A model generated the notes under the pieces. It did no database searches. It saw nothing but the letters and a program-made list of their open reading frames with translations, and was not told the DNA's origin. This document shows positions 1 through 15,712 of a stretch of DNA of 64,000 nucleotides, piece by piece. Source of the DNA: Bin125 sp026705025 (GTDB taxonomy: Bacteria; Chloroflexota; Dehalococcoidia; Bin125). Each line of letters begins with the position of its first letter. Position 1 is the first letter of the stretch. The stretch is taken from assembly GCA_026705025.1 (NCBI GenBank), contig JAPPBN010000004.1:62001-126000 (forward strand), read 5' to 3'. Position numbers and translations under genes: made by a program.

Positions 1-7842
<7,842 letters not shown>

Positions 7843-7873
7843 CAGCGTGCCTCCTCAATCCACATAGTTGGTC

Positions 7874-7900
7874 TCCGCCCCACGAAACGCATTGGGCGGA
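7874..7900 (-). other. Inverted repeat in the rpoB leader
   Basis: TCCGCCC and GGGCGGA pair over 7 bases with a 13-base loop, about 30 bases upstream of the rpoB start codon. In the leader transcript this would form a GC-rich stem just before the ribosome-binding site. A role in controlling rpoB translation is only a guess. Confidence 0.3.
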
Positions 7901-8108
7901 ACGTCAGAGCGACACCGATTGACGCGGGCCGGGCGATTGCGGCTGCCTGACAGCTGAGCGGGCTGGCGACAGTCAACAAACCGCACCGACCGACGACGAA
8001 TGAGCGCACCGGGACGAGGGCCAGGAGCGTCCGGCGGACGGCGCTCCATAGCCAACCAGCGCGCGACTTGCGGGTGCAGTGACGATCTGGGGCATAGGTT
8101 GAAACCTC

Positions 8109-8137
8109 ATCGTATGCTGAGCAGGTTTCTGCGTCAA
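8109..8137 (-). promoter_or_regulatory. Predicted sigma-70-type promoter for rpoBC
   Basis: Read on the minus strand, TTGACG (8137-8132) and TACGAT (8114-8109) are separated by exactly 17 bases. This predicts a start near 8101 and an rpoB leader of about 258 nt. The spacing and the good -35 box support the call; no transcript data are available. Confidence 0.6.
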
Positions 8138-8209
8138 TGCGCAAACCGGCTCGACCCGATAGATCGGTGTCGATTTTCGTTCATTCGAGACGCTCTCAAG
8201 GAGATTCGC

Positions 8210-8238
8210 TTGTTGGGTTACACGGTAACGTGTATATT
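8210..8238 (+). promoter_or_regulatory. Predicted promoter of the XRE-DUF2851 operon
   Basis: TTGTTG (8210-8215) and TATATT (8233-8238) lie 17 bases apart, 20 bases upstream of the XRE start codon. The spacer contains a palindrome, so a bound repressor would block polymerase. Confidence 0.6.
8219..8234. promoter_or_regulatory. Palindromic operator candidate TACACG-4-CGTGTA
   Basis: A perfect inverted repeat with 6-base arms around GTAA sits between the -35 and -10 boxes of the XRE promoter and overlaps the first two bases of the -10. Its size and position are typical of an autoregulatory operator for a small XRE-family dimer. That the XRE protein binds here is inference. Confidence 0.55.
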
Positions 8239-8257
8239 GGGCCCGGGAGGTTGCCGC

Positions 8258-8551
8258 GTGGGTATCAGCGAAGACAGACGTCAGCGCGATCTCAACTGGG
8301 ATGGAGCGGAGATTCGCCGACTGCGCCGGCACGCAGGTCTGAGTCAACGCGAACTGGCGGACGAATTGAATGCGCGCCAACAGACGATCTCCGAATGGGA
8401 GCGAGGCGAATACGCGCCGCGGGGCACGGCGGCGCGACTGCTGACCCGGGTCGCGGAGGATGTCCGCTTTCCCTTCGAAACCGGGCCGGGAGCAGGTGAG
8501 GTGGCCGATCCGCTGGTCGAAGAACCGGAGGCCGGGTCCGAGGATGACTGA
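8258..8551 (+). CDS. XRE-family helix-turn-helix regulator
   Basis: Small DNA-binding protein of 97 aa. A Cro/CI-type helix-turn-helix spans roughly residues 17-70 (GLSQRELADELN followed by QQTISEWERGEY), with an acidic tail and no second domain. The GTG start at 8258 is chosen because GGGAGG lies 7 bases upstream; the frame is open further upstream but contains no better signal. The stop overlaps the start of the next gene (ATGACTGA), so the two are translationally coupled. A palindrome inside its own promoter suggests negative autoregulation. The regulated function is unknown; the coupled DUF2851 gene is the obvious candidate. Confidence 0.85.
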   Translation: MGISEDRRQRDLNWDGAEIRRLRRHAGLSQRELADELNARQQTISEWERGEYAPRGTAARLLTRVAEDVRFPFETGPGAGEVADPLVEEPEAGSEDD

Positions 8552-9683
8552 ACCCGCATCGGGGGAGCTCGAGTTGCAGCGGCGCTGGGCCGAATCACGC
8601 TGGCCGACCCCGTTCCTGCACTCGGGCAGCCTTGGGCCGGTGCGGGTGATTTCCCCGGGCCGCTGGAACCGCGGCCCGGGCCCGGATTTTCGCGACGCCC
8701 AGATCCTCGACGCGTCGGGCCGGGCCCGGCGCGGCAATGTTGAGTTACACCTCGAGGCGAGCGCCTGGATCCAGCACGGCCATTCCGACGATCCTGCTTA
8801 CCAGGACATCCTGCTTCACGTGGTCGACTGGGCGGCCCAGGGAGGACACGCGGGGAGGACTCACGATGAGCGTGTTCCGGCCGCGATCCCCCTGCCGGAA
8901 CCGCTCGGCGCAGCCGTCACCGGCCTGCCGTGCGACGACATCGCCAGCCGGGCCGGTCTGGCGGCGGTCAATGAGCGCCTTCGGCAGATTGCCGAGCGTC
9001 GCTTCCTGCGCAAGTCCTCCGAGCTTTGCGCGCTGAACGTTCCCCAGGGGCCAGGGGCGCCGGACGATCGGCGTTCCCTGCTGGCGGCCGCACGGGCGCT
9101 GGGTCAGCCGTTCAACAGCGCGGTCGCCAGCGGCGCGGTTCGAGCGGCGCTGGAGGGGGCGGAACGATGGGATGACGTCTCACTGCGGATCGACAGTGGC
9201 GGCTGGCGGCGGGGCCGAGGCGCCCTGGGCTCGTCCGACGGTCTGACAGAGATCCTGACGACCCTGCTGCAACGTTGGACGATGGGGGGATCCACGCCCT
9301 GGCGGGCGTTCAGCGAGCTGTCGGCTTTGCCCCTGCCGGCGGCGACGGATCACTTGCGAATTGCGGGAAGGTTGGGCAGGGCGCGCGCGGTACAGCTGCT
9401 GGCCGACGCGGTCTACCCGCTCACCGGCGCCTGGCACTGTTGGTCGCTGCTGCCCGGCGCGCGCTACCGGCGCACCGACGAGCTGCGCTCGCGAATCGAC
9501 GGACCGGCGGATGCGGGCGCCGGCGCCACCGGCGGCGATCGACTGGTATGGCGCCATCCTCAGACGCAGGCGCTGCTGGAACTGGAGAACCGGCGCTGTC
9601 GCCACCTGGCCTGCCGTATCTGCCCTCTGGCCGCACTCGATCGGAGCCAGCCATCGGCCTTTGGCGCGGCGAATACCGGCTAG
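8544..9683 (+). CDS. DUF2851 family protein, function unknown
   Basis: Protein of 379 aa of the DUF2851 family. Conserved blocks visible are GRWNRGPGPDF (residues 39-49), GNVELHLEASAW (64-75) and HGHSDDPAYQDILLHVV (78-94). A cysteine cluster (RCRHLACRICPLA) lies near the C-terminus. The arrangement of Asp, Glu-x-His and His-x-His residues looks like a metal-dependent active site, perhaps a nuclease-like fold, but that is speculation. The ATG at 8544 is chosen for its 8-base overlap with the XRE stop; an upstream in-frame ATG at 8460 would lie deep inside that gene. The end overlaps convergently with tsaD by 4 bases. Confidence 0.82.
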   Translation: MTEPASGELELQRRWAESRWPTPFLHSGSLGPVRVISPGRWNRGPGPDFRDAQILDASGRARRGNVELHLEASAWIQHGHSDDPAYQDILLHVVDWAAQGGHAGRTHDERVPAAIPLPEPLGAAVTGLPCDDIASRAGLAAVNERLRQIAERRFLRKSSELCALNVPQGPGAPDDRRSLLAAARALGQPFNSAVASGAVRAALEGAERWDDVSLRIDSGGWRRGRGALGSSDGLTEILTTLLQRWTMGGSTPWRAFSELSALPLPAATDHLRIAGRLGRARAVQLLADAVYPLTGAWHCWSLLPGARYRRTDELRSRIDGPADAGAGATGGDRLVWRHPQTQALLELENRRCRHLACRICPLAALDRSQPSAFGAANTG

Positions 9684-10729
9684 AGCCCGGGCGAGAAGAC
9701 CTCGGGACCTGAGGTCGAGAAGACATCGAAGTCGAGGCCGGCCTCGCTGCGCCGGTAACAGGCGGCGGCGCCGATCATCGCCGCATTGTCGGTACACAAA
9801 CGCGGCGGCGGCACACGCACGGGCAGGCCGATCTCGGCGCAGCGCTCGTTGAGCGCCTCTCGCAACGCGCCGTTGGCGGCGACGCCTCCGGCCACGATCA
9901 CGCAAGCGGCACCCAGCTCATCGGCCGCGCGGGCGGTCTTGCGGGCCAGCACATCCGTGACTGATTCCTGGAAGCGGGCGGCCATGGCAGGCACGTCGAG
10001 CGGCTCGCCCGCCGCCTCGAGTTTGCGCACACGATTCAGCACGGCGGTCTTGAGTCCGGAAAAGGAGAAGTCGTACGTGCCTGGCAACCAGGCGCGGGGC
10101 AGCGGATCGAGCGCGTTGATCGCTTGCGCCGAGGCCTGCGCCGCGGCCCGTTCGATTTCGGGACCGCCGGGGAAGGGCAGTCCCAACAGTCGTCCGACCT
10201 TGTCGAATGCTTCACCGGCGGCATCGTCGAGCGTCTGGCCGACGCGTTCCACTCGCTCGTGATCCTGCATCCAGAAGAGTTCGGTGTGACCTCCGGAGAC
10301 GACCAGCGCGACCAGGGGGAACGGCGGCGGTGAGTCGTCCCAGTCATCGCGGGCCGGACGCAGCCAGTTGGCGTAGAGATGACCGGCAATGTGGTGGACC
10401 GGGATCAGCGGCAAGCCCCGCGCCCAGGCGGCGGTTTTGGCGGCGTTGACGCCGACCAGTAAGGATCCGCCCAGACCCGGTCCCTGGGTCACCGCGATCG
10501 CGTCCAGGTCGTCCCAGTCCATCCCTGCCGACTCGAGGGTGGCCTGCATGACCGGGGCGAGGTTGCGCAGATGCTCTCGTCCGGCGATCTCGGGCACGAC
10601 GCCGCCGTAGCGCGCGTGGATCCCGGCCTGCGAGGCGACGACCGAGGCGAGTACCTCGATCCCGTCCTCGATCACGGCGCCGGCGAACTCGTCACAGGAA
10701 GACTCCAGGGCCAGCACCCGAAACGGCAT
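9680..10729 (-). CDS. tsaD: tRNA N6-adenosine threonylcarbamoyltransferase
   Basis: Transfers the threonylcarbamoyl group to A37 of ANN-decoding tRNAs, working with TsaB and TsaE in the cytoplasm. The 349 aa length is normal. Visible signatures are LALESSCDE at the N-terminus, the metal-binding HHIAGH motif (H113 and H117), SGGHTE, the GGVAANGALR nucleotide loop and the C-terminal LCTDNAAMIG with its metal-ligand Asp. GAGGTGA precedes the ATG. tsaB and tsaE are not in this window. Confidence 0.96.
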   Translation of the reverse strand: MPFRVLALESSCDEFAGAVIEDGIEVLASVVASQAGIHARYGGVVPEIAGREHLRNLAPVMQATLESAGMDWDDLDAIAVTQGPGLGGSLLVGVNAAKTAAWARGLPLIPVHHIAGHLYANWLRPARDDWDDSPPPFPLVALVVSGGHTELFWMQDHERVERVGQTLDDAAGEAFDKVGRLLGLPFPGGPEIERAAAQASAQAINALDPLPRAWLPGTYDFSFSGLKTAVLNRVRKLEAAGEPLDVPAMAARFQESVTDVLARKTARAADELGAACVIVAGGVAANGALREALNERCAEIGLPVRVPPPRLCTDNAAMIGAAACYRRSEAGLDFDVFSTSGPEVFSPGL

Positions 10730-10794
10730 TATTCACCTCGCTCCAACGCATCCGTCGACGTAGCCGCGCACCGACCGACGGTGCGAACGATGAG

Positions 10795-10817
10795 ATCCCC
10801 TTGACGAGCGAGGGGAT
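10795..10817. other. Inverted repeat upstream of tsaD
   Basis: ATCCCCT and AGGGGAT form a 7-base stem with a 9-base loop in the 160-base gap between the propeller-protein gene and tsaD. No T-run follows on either strand, so it is not a typical intrinsic terminator. It could be a processing or attenuation stem. Confidence 0.3.
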
Positions 10818-10889
10818 GATGTGCGCCCATGTCCCGCCGTCTCGCGAACAGACTATTGCGCAGCAGGATTCCTGACCCAGCGGTCACGC

Positions 10890-13259
10890 CTACTCCTGAC
10901 CATCCGGGAGCCGACCGACCACGATCGAGGATGGCAACGCGTACATGATCTGACCGCTTTGTTCATCGACCCAGGCGCCGCGCAGGTCGGCCAATTCGGC
11001 GGACTGGATCTGGCTGACGACCCCGCCATCCGGGCCGACAGCAAGCAACCGGCCTTCGCCCCGGTCAACGATGTAGACCAGGCCCGATTGCGCCCCCAGA
11101 GACAGCGAGGCCGGGCTCAGCAGAGGACGCTCGAGATCCAACGCGAGGGGCAACTCTTCGTCGCCGGCGAACCGCCGCAGGCGGCCGTCGCTGGAGGCGA
11201 CCAGGAACTCAACCGCGCCGGAAGGGGTCACGGCTGCGACCAGTTCGGTTGCGTTGAGCAGATCGGTGCGACCGACCGCTCGCACCGGCGGGCCCAGCTC
11301 GGCCCGGTCGACTGCGAAACGCCAGACGGCGCCGCCCGCCTGATCGAGCAGGTAGATGCTGCCCGCGGTGGCCGCGACAGCGTCCACCGAGCCGAGCCTG
11401 ACCAGATCGGGAATCGGCACTAGCAACACACCTGAGGCCGTCCAGCGATAGAGCCGCGGATGTGAGTCGAGGATCCAGAGCGCATCTTCGGCGGCAGGCA
11501 GCGACGCGCTGGCGGCCGACTGCCCGTTTGCCGCGCCGCCCGGCGGCGGCGCGGATTGCCAAGCCAGGGAAACTGGTTTGCCGGCGCGCAGCTGACCGCT
11601 CAGGCCGAGCGACTCACCCTCGAGGAAGATCACCGTGACGGCGCCATCGTCGCTCACGCTGAACACCCGTCCGCCGGCGTCGTCAAGCACGAATGCGCGG
11701 CGGCCGTCGAAGCGCACTGTGCCCAGGGCGAGCGCCGGACCATAGCGGGTCAGGTCTGCGAGCGGAGTCAACAGCCCCGGCGACTGGACCAGATGCAACT
11801 CGGCCAGCACCGCCTCGATCTCCTCGCGCAGCTGGAGCGCATCCGCGGCGAGCGGATTAATCTCAAGCGCCGACTCCACGTCGCCCAGCGCGTCTTCGAG
11901 CGCCAGCGTGGCGGCATCGGTGGTTGCCGCCAACTGGGAAGCTGCCAAACCATTGCGGGCGCGCTCAATCCGGGAGCTGACCTGGTCGTCATCGGACTGA
12001 AGCAGCGAGGGACCGAGCAGGACAGCGGCCACTCCGACGAGGATGACCACCATCCCGGCCAAGACCAGCCCGACCCGGCGCGCGGCGCCGCCGCGCTGGC
12101 CGGGATCGCGGGGACGGATGTCGGGCGGATCGACGACCGGGTCGCGCCGGTTCTCCAGCAGCGACGGAATTGCGCGGCCCAGCTCCATGATCGGCCGGGT
12201 CAGCGGCGGCGCAGCGGCGGCGACCGGCGGCGACATCGTCTGCACTTCGGCAACGTGCGCGACCGCAAAGGGATTGACCGGCCAACCGGCGACTTCGAGT
12301 TCGCCCGCCGGGGGCGGGTCGAAGGCCACTTCCCAGTGCCCACCCCGGGCATTGGCTGCGAGCGGTGAATCCTCCGGCGTGTGGCCGGGGTTCAGCGCAG
12401 ACTGTTGGATCGTGGGGTCGGGCGCGTCCTGCCGCCAGTCGGACCTGGCATCCGGCTCGAAGGAGCTCTCACCATCCTCCGGATCAAGGTCATCGACATC
12501 CTCAGAGTCATGGACGTCCGTCTCCGTCGCCTCGGCTTGCGGCTCGGGCGCCGACTGAGGCGGCGCCGACCCGGGGCCGAGACCGACAACCAGCCCGGTC
12601 GCGTCACGCAGGTTGAGCATCACGGGATAGAGATGTTGCAGGGTCTCGTTGACGGCCAGGCGGCTGAGCGACACGCGGGCTTCGGCGTCAAGCAGCGCCG
12701 CCGTGTTCGAAGTCAGCAGCAATGCCCAACCGTTCGACGCCTGCGGCGCCGAAGCAAACTCGACGTGGAGCTGGTCGGAACTGCCAACCGGGTGAGAAAC
12801 AAGATCGTCCTCACGCCGTGGATGTGCGTACAGCGCCGTTGGGCGCAGACCGGCCAGGCCGGCGTCGCCGGCCAGCAATCCGACCGAGGGGCCAGCCTGG
12901 CCCAGGATCGCCGGCTGATCGGCCCGCTGGATCAGGAATGAAACGCCATACATCGCGTGTTCGTCGGGCAGATGCTGTCGGTTCCAGCCACGCAGCTCCT
13001 CGTGTGCCGTCTCGACCGCCAGCTTCATGGCGCCGGTCAATGATCGCTCGCAGGGTTCGAACAGCTCGCCTAACCGACGAACGAACTGATCGACAAACTC
13101 ATCCGCGCCGGCGGCGGCCGATTCGGCCAGGATCGAGAGACGCACCAGCCGTCCGAGCTGGTCGTGTTTCTCGACAAATCCCACCTGAGGCGCTTCCTCC
13201 ACGGCCCGGCCGGCCAGGATCCGTAGCTGCGAACTCAGGATCTCGCTTGGTTGCGTCAT
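10890..13259 (-). CDS. PP2C-like domain, transmembrane helix and beta-propeller protein
   Basis: Protein of 789 aa with three parts. Residues about 1-240 resemble a PPM/PP2C phosphatase fold, but the usual metal-binding GD and GDSR signatures are not visible (the corresponding stretch reads GQAGPSVGLL), so it is probably catalytically inactive. An acidic linker follows (about 245-390). A single membrane helix (VGLVLAGMVVILVGVAAVLLG) lies near residues 395-420. The extracytoplasmic part has a helical segment and then repeats of the type GRxFxVxDDG and SIYLLDQAGGAVWRF, which look like propeller blades (about 470-789). The ATG at 13259 has AGGA at a suitable distance; an in-frame start further upstream lacks this. 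No partner gene is evident. Confidence 0.6.
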   Translation of the reverse strand: MTQPSEILSSQLRILAGRAVEEAPQVGFVEKHDQLGRLVRLSILAESAAAGADEFVDQFVRRLGELFEPCERSLTGAMKLAVETAHEELRGWNRQHLPDEHAMYGVSFLIQRADQPAILGQAGPSVGLLAGDAGLAGLRPTALYAHPRREDDLVSHPVGSSDQLHVEFASAPQASNGWALLLTSNTAALLDAEARVSLSRLAVNETLQHLYPVMLNLRDATGLVVGLGPGSAPPQSAPEPQAEATETDVHDSEDVDDLDPEDGESSFEPDARSDWRQDAPDPTIQQSALNPGHTPEDSPLAANARGGHWEVAFDPPPAGELEVAGWPVNPFAVAHVAEVQTMSPPVAAAAPPLTRPIMELGRAIPSLLENRRDPVVDPPDIRPRDPGQRGGAARRVGLVLAGMVVILVGVAAVLLGPSLLQSDDDQVSSRIERARNGLAASQLAATTDAATLALEDALGDVESALEINPLAADALQLREEIEAVLAELHLVQSPGLLTPLADLTRYGPALALGTVRFDGRRAFVLDDAGGRVFSVSDDGAVTVIFLEGESLGLSGQLRAGKPVSLAWQSAPPPGGAANGQSAASASLPAAEDALWILDSHPRLYRWTASGVLLVPIPDLVRLGSVDAVAATAGSIYLLDQAGGAVWRFAVDRAELGPPVRAVGRTDLLNATELVAAVTPSGAVEFLVASSDGRLRRFAGDEELPLALDLERPLLSPASLSLGAQSGLVYIVDRGEGRLLAVGPDGGVVSQIQSAELADLRGAWVDEQSGQIMYALPSSIVVGRLPDGQE

Positions 13260-13389
13260 CCACACGTCCTGCTGATCAACCTGACAGAGCCCGCGCGCCG
13301 TCACCATCGTACCCACTCTGGACGTCCTGCTCCGCAACGGTGGGAGCCGGCATGTTACGTCTTCGGCGGTGAAATTTCCGGAGCCTGCG

Positions 13390-13395
13390 TATACT
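13390..13395 (+). promoter_or_regulatory. Possible -10 box for the 13462 gene
   Basis: TATACT lies about 65 bases upstream of the gene in an AT-richer patch. The -35 region at the right distance is poor, so this is a weak call. Confidence 0.3.
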
Positions 13396-13461
13396 CATAT
13401 TTCATCCACATGAAGTTCCTGGATCCTTCCGGGGCGCGCCACCAGTACACGATCGAAGCCG

Positions 13462-13914
13462 ATGTCCGATTCCGAAGCCGCTAGCGCCGCGCAGACCGGG
13501 CGTCAGACGACACAGCAACTGGTGCGCAACGAGTTGCGCCGCCGACTGGCCGAAGAAGCACTGACGGCCGCCGCCGAGCAGGTGGAAGCCCTGTTGCGGG
13601 AGGCCGCGCTGGAACTGCGCCCGTTTCCCCCCTTTCCCGGAGCGTTTTTCACGATGGGCGTCGAAGTCGAGCCCGACGGCGTCCGTGACAAGAACATCGG
13701 CTGCGTGATTGTCACGGAAGAGGGCGCCCTGCGCGAACTGCAGTTGTCGTTCGACGATGAGGGACCAGCAGTCTTCCTGGGGGCCAACGATCCGGTCTCG
13801 ATGCGCGACGAAACGCTGGCCGAGCTTGAGGACGTCTCAGCCCAGGACCGACTGACGCTCGCGATGAATGGCCTTGACGCCGTCAGCGACTTGCTCGAAA
13901 ACCAACCCCAATGA
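13462..13914 (+). CDS. Hypothetical protein
   Basis: Protein of 150 aa, family not recognised. The first 50 residues are predicted to be helical and charged (RNELRRRLAEEALTAAAEQ). A central part rich in beta-type sequence follows (GAFFTMGVEVEPDG, IGCVIVTEEGALRELQLSF), and the C-terminus is acidic and helical. There is no signal peptide or membrane segment. It lies upstream of, and close to, the TPR membrane-protein gene and is divergent from the propeller-protein gene. It is probably expressed with the TPR gene. Confidence 0.6.
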   Translation: MSDSEAASAAQTGRQTTQQLVRNELRRRLAEEALTAAAEQVEALLREAALELRPFPPFPGAFFTMGVEVEPDGVRDKNIGCVIVTEEGALRELQLSFDDEGPAVFLGANDPVSMRDETLAELEDVSAQDRLTLAMNGLDAVSDLLENQPQ

Positions 13915-13999
13915 GGCACGCCGCTCAGCAAGCGAGCAGGCCGCAAGCCCGGAACGCGCCCTGAACACGCTCGAAGAGCGCCCAGCAGAGGAGAACCCC

Positions 14000-15130
14000 T
14001 TGCAATTCATCGCCACTGTCCTGCGCGTGCTCCTGCCCTGGGCCGCGATCATCTGGATCTATCGAGCGCTGCAATCGCAACAGCGGCTCGAGCGCGAACT
14101 GACCGAAGAGCGGATCGACCATCTCGAGCTGCAGCTCAGCAACGAACGCTCTCGTCGCGAGCAGGCGGAGTTGATGGCGCGTCAGATCGCACAGGCCTCC
14201 GGCGCCTCGACTAGCGAACCGCCGATCCCAGCCGCTTCACTGGCGGCTGCGCCGGCTGCATCGCCTCCGTCTCCGCCGGCGCTTCCCGCGGCGCCACCAA
14301 CACCTGTCGCTCCACCGACACCTGCCGCTGTTCCGGCCCCACCTCCACCGCCGCCACCCGCTCCTGCCCCACCGCCCGCCGAGGCCGCTCAACCCGCCTC
14401 CGCGCCGCCAGCGCCACCTGCGCCGCCTCCTGCTGCGCCGCCGCCAGCGGCCGATCCCCCAGCACCGCCGCCCGCTCCAGCGGCCGTACCTCCGCCAGAG
14501 ATGGAACCGGCTCCGACGATTCCGGCGGAGCGCAGCGCTGCCTCGCACCTCGACGAAGGCAATGCCTACTTCGGGGCGGGCAACTACGACGCCGCTGTCA
14601 ACCAGTACGCCCGGGCGATCGAACTCGACGCTAACTCGGCCGCCGCCTACTACAACCGCGCGAATGCGCTGGTCCGACTCGACCGCACGGAGGAGGCCGC
14701 CAACGACTACGAACGCGCGATTGAACTCGCGCCAGACGACCCCGACATCTACGTCAACCGCGGGCTGCTGCGTCTGTTCGGCCGCGATTTTGACACGGCA
14801 GAGGGCGACTTCCGTCACGCGCTGCGCCTGCGCCCAGACGACGGAGCGGCGCATACCAACCTCGGCCTGACCCTGCTCTACGAGGATCGCGCCCAGGAAG
14901 CGCTGCAATCGTTCCAGGAGGCCGTGCGACTGGAGCCGGAACAGCCTGGCGCGCATTACGGCCTCGCCTCCGCGGCGGCCAAGATGGGCCAGGCAGACGA
15001 CGCGATCGCCGCGCTGCGCCAGGCCACGGCGCTCAATCCTCGCTATGCCGAAGCGGCGCGAACCGACGACCACTTCGACAGCCTGCGCGGGAACCAGGGC
15101 TTCGAGTCGCTCGTCAACCCGGGCGGCTGA
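14000..15130 (+). CDS. Membrane-anchored TPR protein with proline/alanine-rich linker
   Basis: Protein of 376 aa: an N-terminal membrane helix (residues about 2-22), a charged coiled-coil segment (about 24-60), a long Pro/Ala-rich linker (about 70-170), then about four or five tetratricopeptide repeats (about 180-345; NAYFGAGNYDAAVNQYARAI is typical). TPRs mediate protein contacts; the partner is unknown. The TTG at 14000 is preferred because GAGGAG precedes it at a good distance and it places the membrane helix at the N-terminus. An ATG at 13868 would add 44 unremarkable residues and overlap the upstream gene by 47 bases. Confidence 0.75.
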   Translation: MQFIATVLRVLLPWAAIIWIYRALQSQQRLERELTEERIDHLELQLSNERSRREQAELMARQIAQASGASTSEPPIPAASLAAAPAASPPSPPALPAAPPTPVAPPTPAAVPAPPPPPPPAPAPPPAEAAQPASAPPAPPAPPPAAPPPAADPPAPPPAPAAVPPPEMEPAPTIPAERSAASHLDEGNAYFGAGNYDAAVNQYARAIELDANSAAAYYNRANALVRLDRTEEAANDYERAIELAPDDPDIYVNRGLLRLFGRDFDTAEGDFRHALRLRPDDGAAHTNLGLTLLYEDRAQEALQSFQEAVRLEPEQPGAHYGLASAAAKMGQADDAIAALRQATALNPRYAEAARTDDHFDSLRGNQGFESLVNPGG

Positions 15131-15208
15131 ATCGGCTACGGCAGCGCGATCGTCGTCCCGGGCCCGTCAACAGAGCGGGGCTGACCGCTGAGCAGGGCCT
15201 GAGACGTT

Positions 15209-15712
15209 CTAGTCGAGTCGCACTGGGCCTGAGCGGCCGCCGTCTTTCTCGCGCAGCCTGACCGCGTCGATGCGCATGCCTCGGTCGACGGCCTTGGCCA
15301 TGTCGTAGACCGTGAGACCGGCGACCGACACGGCGGTCAGGGCCTCCATTTCGACGCCTGTTTTGCCGGAGCAGCGGACCTCGGCTCTGATTGCGACCGA
15401 CGGTGGATCGTCAACCAGGCTGAGCTCGACCAGCACCCTGTTCAGCATCAACGGGTGGCAGAGCGGAATCAGTTCATGGGTGCGTTTGGCCGCCATGACG
15501 CCGGCGATCTCTGCGGTCGTGAGCACGTCGCCCTTCCTCAGGGCTGAGTCGCGGATCAGTTCCAACGTCTCGGGCTGCATCAGGACGCGGCCCTCCGCGA
15601 CAGCTCGTCGCTCGGTGATTTCCTTGTCGCCGACGTCAACCATCCGCGCGCGGCCCTGCGCGTCGATATGACTCAGCTCCGGCTGCGTCCCTGGACTCTG
15701 CTCAGCCGCCAA
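15209..15712 (-). CDS. moaC: Cyclic pyranopterin monophosphate synthase
   Basis: Second step of molybdenum cofactor synthesis: converts the MoaA product into cyclic pyranopterin monophosphate. Visible MoaC signatures are LSHIDAQGRARMVDVGDK, the IPLCHPL block and KTGVEMEALTAVSVA, which carry the active-site residues. The chosen TTG start at 15712 overlaps the moaA stop (TTGGCGGCTGA) and keeps the conserved N-terminal strand, giving 167 aa, normal for the family. A further upstream in-frame start at 15751 would add 13 residues inside moaA. Last gene of rdgB-moaA-moaC. Confidence 0.93.
   Translation of the reverse strand: MAAEQSPGTQPELSHIDAQGRARMVDVGDKEITERRAVAEGRVLMQPETLELIRDSALRKGDVLTTAEIAGVMAAKRTHELIPLCHPLMLNRVLVELSLVDDPPSVAIRAEVRCSGKTGVEMEALTAVSVAGLTVYDMAKAVDRGMRIDAVRLREKDGGRSGPVRLD

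Larger units (their letters stand above)
7843..8257. other. Divergent intergenic region between rpoB and the XRE gene
   Basis: These 415 bases hold no convincing gene. They contain the predicted rpoBC promoter (minus strand), a leader of about 260 bases before rpoB with one GC-rich stem, and the promoter and palindrome of the XRE gene (plus strand). Short open frames on the minus strand lack ribosome-binding sites and recognisable content. Confidence 0.6.

Noticed and set aside
14230..14510. Tandem DNA repeat in the TPR gene
   Set aside because: It is a proline/alanine-rich coding linker with irregular units, not a true tandem repeat of DNA.
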